Below are positions 59,713 to 64,000 of a stretch of DNA of 64,000 bases, in pieces. The stretch's first letter is position 1. The number at the start of each line of letters is the position of its first letter. The position numbers were made by a program, and so were the translations under genes. Where the stretch lies: the NCBI GenBank assembly GCA_964433345.1, contig CAYSQJ010000005.1, positions 1 to 64,000 of the forward strand, read 5' to 3'. The notes beneath the pieces were generated by a model. The model was given only the letters and a program-made list of their open reading frames with translations. It did no database searches and was not told the DNA's origin. Source of the stretch: Ga0077527 sp964433345. Its GTDB lineage: Bacteria; Pseudomonadota; Gammaproteobacteria; Burkholderiales; SG8-41.

Positions 59713-60699
59713 ATGAAAACGTTTGCATCGAAGTGCCGCGGCGCGGGAGTTGTACTGGTCGCGCTGCTGGCCTGCCAGGGCATGGCCGTGGCGCAGAACT
59801 ATCCGGCGAAGCCCCTGCGCATGGTGGTGCCCTTCGCGCCGGGCGGCCCCAATGACATTCTTGGCCGCATGGTCGGGCAGAAGCTGACCGAAGCCTGGGG
59901 GCAGCCGGTGGTGGTCGACAACCGCGGCGGCGCCGGCGGCACGGTAGGGCTAGATGCTGCCTCGCGCATGCCGGGTGACGGTTACACCGTGGCAATGGGC
60001 GGTTCTAGCAATCTGGCGCTCGCGCCCAGCCTTTACGCCAAGCTCGCTTATGATCCACTGAAGGATTTCTCGCCGATCATCAACGTCGCCGTGGTGCCCT
60101 ATGCGCTGGCCGTCAATCCGACGGTGCCCGCGAAGAACGTCAAGGAGCTGATCAGCGTCGCCGGCCGCAAGGCGGGTTATCTCAGCTACGGTTCTTCGGG
60201 TGTGGGCAGCATGTCGAGCCTCGCCGCCGAGATGCTCAAATCAATCTCGAAAACAGACATCGTGCACGTGCCGTACAAGGGTACCGCTCCGGCACTGACC
60301 GATGTGGTCAGCGGCCACATTGACATGATGCTGGCTGACCTGGCGGTGATCAAGCCGCATGCCGACAGCGGGCGCCTGCGGGTGCTGGCCGTTACCGGCC
60401 TCAAGCGTTCGGTTGCGGCGCCCAATGTTCCGACCATTGCCGAATCTGGCCTCCCGGGTTACGAACTGTCTCCCTGGTTCGGCGTGGTGGCGCCGGCAGG
60501 AGTGCCGCGCGATATCGTGTCGCGGCTGAATGCCACGATCGGCGCCAGCCTCAAGTCGCAGGACGTGTTGAAGCGTTTATCCAACCTCGGTTACGAGCCG
60601 CTGGGCGGCAGCCCCGAGGAGTTCGCCGCTGCCATCAAGGCCGATACCGCGAAGTTTGCGAATATCGTCAAGACCGCCGGTATCAAGGCTCGGCCCTGA
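59713..60699 (+). CDS. Bug-family substrate-binding protein 2
   Basis: 328 residues behind AAAGAAAGGTG. The signal peptide ends MAVAQ (about 28). Bug motifs are LRMVVPFAPGGPNDILGR, VVDNRGGAGGTVGLDAASRMPGDGYT and the C-terminal FGVVAPAGVPRDIVSRLNATI. Unlike protein 1 it has no adjacent TctA/B and may share the transporter of the upstream operon or act as a solute sensor, as many orphan Bug proteins are thought to. It is convergent with the flavoprotein gene. Confidence 0.93.
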   Translation: MKTFASKCRGAGVVLVALLACQGMAVAQNYPAKPLRMVVPFAPGGPNDILGRMVGQKLTEAWGQPVVVDNRGGAGGTVGLDAASRMPGDGYTVAMGGSSNLALAPSLYAKLAYDPLKDFSPIINVAVVPYALAVNPTVPAKNVKELISVAGRKAGYLSYGSSGVGSMSSLAAEMLKSISKTDIVHVPYKGTAPALTDVVSGHIDMMLADLAVIKPHADSGRLRVLAVTGLKRSVAAPNVPTIAESGLPGYELSPWFGVVAPAGVPRDIVSRLNATIGASLKSQDVLKRLSNLGYEPLGGSPEEFAAAIKADTAKFANIVKTAGIKARP

Positions 60700-60723
60700 G
60701 TGCAGGCCAGGCGTGGGGCGCCG

Positions 60724-62325
60724 TCAGTCCTTCGACGGCGCCAGCGCGGCAACGCCGCGTCCGGCGATGCGTCCGGTGACAAAACACTCCGCGATGTTGC
60801 CGCCGGAGAGATAGAGGTGGCCGAAGGAGCTGCCGAGTTCGCCGGCGGCGTAGAGGCGGGGAATCGGCCGGCCGTGCACGTCGATCACCCGCGACTGCGC
60901 GTCGTGGACAGGACCGCCCTGGGTGTTTGAAATGACCGCCCACACCGGCGCGCCGTAGAAAGGGCCTTTTTCAATCGGCAGCATGCTGTTGGCGGGGCGT
61001 GAGTGGTCCTCGTCGCGTCCGGCAGCACATTGCGCGTTCCAGCGCTTGATCGAGGCGGTTACAGCCACCGGATCGAGGCCAAGCTGGCCGGCGAGTTCTT
61101 CCAGCGTGTTGGCGCGCTTGAGGATGCCGTTCCCGACTTCCTTCAGGTTGTCGTCGCTCCAGTCGTAACGCAGTCCCTCGTCGTTCGAGGTCGCCTTGCC
61201 CAGCGGGTACAGCCTGCGCCCGTTGTCGTCACAGATGATGTAGGCGGGGTTGCGCGGCGCGCGCTGGGTGACCGGATCGAAATGCCCCAGCGGGCGTACC
61301 GCGGTGTCTTGGGTATAGGGCTGGTATTCGGACATGAAGCGTTTGCCTGAAGCATCGAGCAGTATCCACGCCATCTTCAGTTTCACCGCGTCCTCGTCGC
61401 CCGGGAACCAGTCGGGAAAGCGCTTGACGCGCATGCCGTAGGGATAGGCCGGATCACTGTGGCGGAAACCGTAGGCACCGTGCACATGCCACATGTGCCA
61501 CAGCGCGGCGCCGAGGTCCTGCGCCATGCGGATGCCGTCGCCGGTGTTGTGGCGCGCAGCGGCGTTGAACACCGGGTAGGTTTCGAGGAATTGCGCCTTC
61601 ATCTCGGCATTGCCTTCGAAGCCGCCGGTGGCAAGCACCACGCCGCGGCGCGCGCGGATGTGTCGCGGCTTGCCTTCCTGCATCACGGTGATGCCGAGCA
61701 CTTCGCGTGTCACCGGATCGCTGATCAGGCGCGTCGCGGCGACACCGAGCCGCACTTCGACGCCGGCCTTCAGCACGTTGTCGTGGACCACCTTGAACAG
61801 CTTGGGGCCGTTGGGCGCGCCATTGGCCCAGGGGTAGGCCTCGCCTGCCCTGAAACCGGGAATGTCGACGACCGAGGTGTGATAGAAGGTGTTGGTGCCG
61901 GGCAGCGGATAGTTGCCGCGGATCTGGCGGCGGTAGGGATCGCCCGCCTTTTCGCGCTCCGCATTTTCCTCGACCGAGGTGAGCACGCGGGCATCGCAGA
62001 TTTGCGCCAGTTCGCGGACATAAGCCTCCAGTCCGCACATGCCTTCGGCCAGCGCGCGCACGACTTGGTCCGGTGTGCGGCCGCCGTTGGTGGCCTTGAG
62101 ATAGGCATAGGCCTGCTCCGGGTCATGCGCGCTGCGCACCGCGCCATAGGAGCAGATCGACAGTCCGCCGGGCACGGTGGACTTCTCGATCAGCAGGGTT
62201 TTGGCGCCGGCCTGTGCTGCATTGAGTGCCGCGATGCCGCCGCCATGGCCGAAGCCGGCGACGACGACGTCGAAGGTTTCCGTGAATTCCATTTTGACTT
62301 TCAATGTTGGATGATCAGTGGTCAT
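60724..62325 (-). CDS. FAD-dependent oxidoreductase, fumarate-reductase/KstD-like flavoprotein
   Basis: 533 residues. The N-terminal FAD site is FDVVVAGFGHGGGIAALNAAQAGAKTLLIEK (about 15-45), and KSTVPGGLSICSYGAVR follows. RGVVLATGGFEGNAEM corresponds to the middle flavin contact. The C-terminus GGPVHDAQSRVIDVHGRPIPRLYAAGELGSSFGHLYLSGGNIAECFVTGRIAGR (in parts) is typical of 3-ketosteroid dehydrogenase/tricarballylate dehydrogenase relatives. A heme or FeS domain is absent. Probably oxidises or reduces an organic acid or cyclic ketone; the substrate is open. It overlaps the VOC gene upstream (ATGA). Confidence 0.9.
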   Translation of the reverse strand: MTTDHPTLKVKMEFTETFDVVVAGFGHGGGIAALNAAQAGAKTLLIEKSTVPGGLSICSYGAVRSAHDPEQAYAYLKATNGGRTPDQVVRALAEGMCGLEAYVRELAQICDARVLTSVEENAEREKAGDPYRRQIRGNYPLPGTNTFYHTSVVDIPGFRAGEAYPWANGAPNGPKLFKVVHDNVLKAGVEVRLGVAATRLISDPVTREVLGITVMQEGKPRHIRARRGVVLATGGFEGNAEMKAQFLETYPVFNAAARHNTGDGIRMAQDLGAALWHMWHVHGAYGFRHSDPAYPYGMRVKRFPDWFPGDEDAVKLKMAWILLDASGKRFMSEYQPYTQDTAVRPLGHFDPVTQRAPRNPAYIICDDNGRRLYPLGKATSNDEGLRYDWSDDNLKEVGNGILKRANTLEELAGQLGLDPVAVTASIKRWNAQCAAGRDEDHSRPANSMLPIEKGPFYGAPVWAVISNTQGGPVHDAQSRVIDVHGRPIPRLYAAGELGSSFGHLYLSGGNIAECFVTGRIAGRGVAALAPSKD

Positions 62326-63257
62326 TCAAAAACGGGCAGGGTGGCGCCGGGTGCCTGGAACAGCACGAAACCGCCGACCGTGCCCGGCCATTCCAGCAGC
62401 AGGCGCCCGGAGATGTTGCGCACCTGGCACTGAGCATCGTCGAGATGTCGCCGTGTCGCGTCGAGGTCATCGCTGCTCAGCACATAGCCGGCGATCCAGG
62501 GCAGCGACGGTGCCTGCATGCCCAGCGTGCGCTGCAGTGCCGCGGGAGTGACGAAGAGCAGGGCGCCCCGCTGGCTGTCGATGCGCCACAACGATCCGCT
62601 CACCTGCGCCAGCAGGCCGGTGAAACGCGCATAGCGCTGCGCGGCTTCCTGCGGATCCTCAACGCATACGATCACTGCCGCCAATCCGCGTGCGCGGTTG
62701 GCGTGCGCGGTCCATCGCGGCTGCCACAGCAGTTCGGGCGTGTGCTGCTGGCAGTACTGGATGCGGCCTTCGGCCATGGTGCCCGGGGGCACGCGGACTA
62801 CGGTGAAGCGCGCGGTGCCGCTGCCGCTGACGTTATCGATGCAGGTGCCGATTTCGCGCTGCAGGGCCACGGCTGGGAGCGGTGCGAAGCCGTTTTTCTC
62901 CAGTCGCGCATGGTCGGCACCGGCTTCGGCGGTGCCGAAGGCGATCAGGTGCATGCCGGTGTAGCGCTGGATGGCCGCGCGCAGCTGCTCGGCGATCGGC
63001 GTGTCGCCGGTAGGTGTCAGGAACTCGAGGTAGCCTTCGCGCAGCATCACGCAGCGATTGCCGGCGCCAGCCGGTACCAGCGGACCGCCGGGTTCCAGCC
63101 GGTGTGATTGCGCCGAAAACGGCGTCAGCGTGAAGCCGGCCTGTTCCAGAGCCGCGCTGGCGGCATCGATGTGCGGCACGAAGTGGGCGACATGGTCGAT
63201 GTTGAGCCTGCCGGTGGATGGCGACTGGGACGCGGGGTTGGTGCCGGTGGCCGTCAT
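62322..63257 (-). CDS. VOC-superfamily (glyoxalase-like domain) protein
   Basis: 311 residues from ATG 63257, which shares one base with the upstream stop (TGATG). LNIDHVAHFVPHIDAASAALEQAGFTLTPFS (read in parts) is the opening of a glyoxalase-like domain with the metal-ligand His. A second repeat-like half around ARGLAAVIVCVEDPQEAAQRYARFTGLLAQ suggests two VOC modules. Enzymes of this class act as lyases, dioxygenases or isomerases; no precise reaction can be given. In operon with a hydroxyacid dehydrogenase and the flavoprotein. Confidence 0.85.
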   Translation of the reverse strand: MTATGTNPASQSPSTGRLNIDHVAHFVPHIDAASAALEQAGFTLTPFSAQSHRLEPGGPLVPAGAGNRCVMLREGYLEFLTPTGDTPIAEQLRAAIQRYTGMHLIAFGTAEAGADHARLEKNGFAPLPAVALQREIGTCIDNVSGSGTARFTVVRVPPGTMAEGRIQYCQQHTPELLWQPRWTAHANRARGLAAVIVCVEDPQEAAQRYARFTGLLAQVSGSLWRIDSQRGALLFVTPAALQRTLGMQAPSLPWIAGYVLSSDDLDATRRHLDDAQCQVRNISGRLLLEWPGTVGGFVLFQAPGATLPVFE

Positions 63258-64000
63258 CAGTAGCCCAGCTTCGGGTCGATGCGCCGCTTCAGCCGCTTGC
63301 CGGCGAGAAACAGCGCCAGGTTTTCGAACCAGAGATCGATCGTGATGTCGGCGTAATGCTCGCCGTCGTCGCAGGAAACATGCGGGGTGATCACCAGGTT
63401 GGGCGTGCTCCACAGCGTGGCATTGGCGGGCAGGGGTTCGGGATCGACAACGTCGAGCACCGCACCGGCGAGCCGGCCGCTGCGCAGGCGTTTTTCCAGG
63501 GCAGCCTGGTCGATCACCGGGCCGCGTGCGATGTTGATGACGCCGGCCGAGGGTTTCAGCAGGTCCATGCGCGCGGCGCTGAGCAGGCCGCGGGTTTCCG
63601 CGGTCAGCGGCACCGCAAGCACGACGAAATCGGCCTGTGGCAGCACGCGGTCGAGCTGGCGGTAAGTCACCACGCGGTCGACATGGCGGTTTTTCTGCAC
63701 GCTGCGCCGCACGCCGATGACCTTGAGGCCGATCTTCTTCGCGGCGCGGGCGGCAGCCTCACCGAGATCGCCGAGGCCGATGACCACCGCCGTCCTGCCG
63801 GTGATGCTGGGCGAGTACAGCGCCTCCCAGCGGCGAGACTGCTGGTTGGCCATGACCGCAGCCATCCGCGAGTTGAGCAGGTGATAGGCCATGGTCATGT
63901 ACTGCTCGGCCTTGTGGCCATGCGCGCCGCTGTTGTTGGTGAACACCGTGCCGCGAGGTAGCCAGTCGAGCGGCAGCACGCCGTCTATGCCGGCCGAGGT
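63257..64000 (-). CDS. D-2-hydroxyacid dehydrogenase, C-terminal part (cut by window edge)
   Basis: The frame is open to the right edge (in frame SAGIDGVLPLDWLP), so the N-terminal catalytic segment lies outside. About 247 residues are visible. The NAD site is VVIGLGDLGEAAARAAKKIGLKVIGVRR, with catalytic Arg in INIARGPVIDQAALEK, Glu in DVVDPEPLP and His in ITPHVSCDD. It is a different paralogue from the gene at 41.9-42.9 kb. First visible gene of the three-gene run dehydrogenase-VOC-flavoprotein. Confidence 0.92.
   Translation of the reverse strand, partial: TSAGIDGVLPLDWLPRGTVFTNNSGAHGHKAEQYMTMAYHLLNSRMAAVMANQQSRRWEALYSPSITGRTAVVIGLGDLGEAAARAAKKIGLKVIGVRRSVQKNRHVDRVVTYRQLDRVLPQADFVVLAVPLTAETRGLLSAARMDLLKPSAGVINIARGPVIDQAALEKRLRSGRLAGAVLDVVDPEPLPANATLWSTPNLVITPHVSCDDGEHYADITIDLWFENLALFLAGKRLKRRIDPKLGY

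Overview
The window is GC-rich, densely packed chromosomal DNA from a betaproteobacterium, most likely of the order Burkholderiales. The evidence is the lon / tRNA-Val / tRNA-Asp / ppiD / fabI order, the gloB-methyltransferase-rnhA-dnaQ cluster, the gltX / tRNA-Ala / tRNA-Glu order, and the abundance of Bug-type (tripartite tricarboxylate) binding proteins and of small oxidoreductases. I see no transposase, phage gene or CRISPR array. Most genes are co-directional runs with ATGA or TGATG stop/start overlaps.

Layout. 1-4.9 kb: 3' part of lon, tRNA-Val(TAC), tRNA-Asp(GTC), ppiD, fabI. 5-11.6 kb: four-gene peptide-type ABC importer (Yej/Dpp-like) whose ATPase fusion carries a palindromic repeat in its linker. 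11.6-18.1 kb: murein transglycosylase, gloB, methyltransferase, rnhA, dnaQ, transaldolase, nudC, tRNA-Val(CAC). 18.2-21.2 kb: D-amino-acid dehydrogenase, gltX, tRNA-Ala(GGC), tRNA-Glu(TTC). 21.3-23 kb: a UGA-interrupted UGSC-family selenoprotein gene with a SECIS-like hairpin, translationally coupled to a 370-residue partner of unknown function. 23-27.9 kb: hypothetical exported protein, bactofilin, a 66-residue protein followed by three hairpins, a LysR regulator, an MFS transporter, tRNA-Pro, a small membrane protein. 27.9-31.8 kb: queuosine-precursor transporter, GST, dienelactone hydrolase, CoxG and XdhC. 31.8-36.7 kb: an iron-uptake run on the minus strand, tonB-exbB-exbD-fiu-piuC, behind a Fur-box-like site. 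36.8-45.2 kb: 3-hydroxyisobutyrate-type dehydrogenase, NUDIX hydrolase, metallo-beta-lactamase-fold hydrolase, diguanylate cyclase, rnk, D-2-hydroxyacid dehydrogenase, an atypical SDR, a polytopic membrane protein. 45.3-52.5 kb: methionine aminotransferase, lipoproteins, two Tat-type aldo/keto reductases, panE-type reductase, an NTT-like MFS protein. 52.6-64 kb: organic-acid catabolism and transport, with two fumarylacetoacetate-hydrolase-fold enzymes, a Bug/TctB/TctA transporter, an exported methyltransferase, an MFS carrier, a second Bug protein, a flavoprotein, a VOC protein and a partial hydroxyacid dehydrogenase.

The main discovery candidates are (1) the UGSC selenoprotein and its coupled partner, which a standard annotation would split at the UGA; (2) a recurrent AT-rich ~20-bp element, 11 copies in this GC-rich window, on both strands and sometimes inside genes; and (3) at least five families of dispersed palindromic repeats, one of them inserted in frame in a protein linker. 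Functional statements below are from reading the sequence by eye; nothing was searched or computed.
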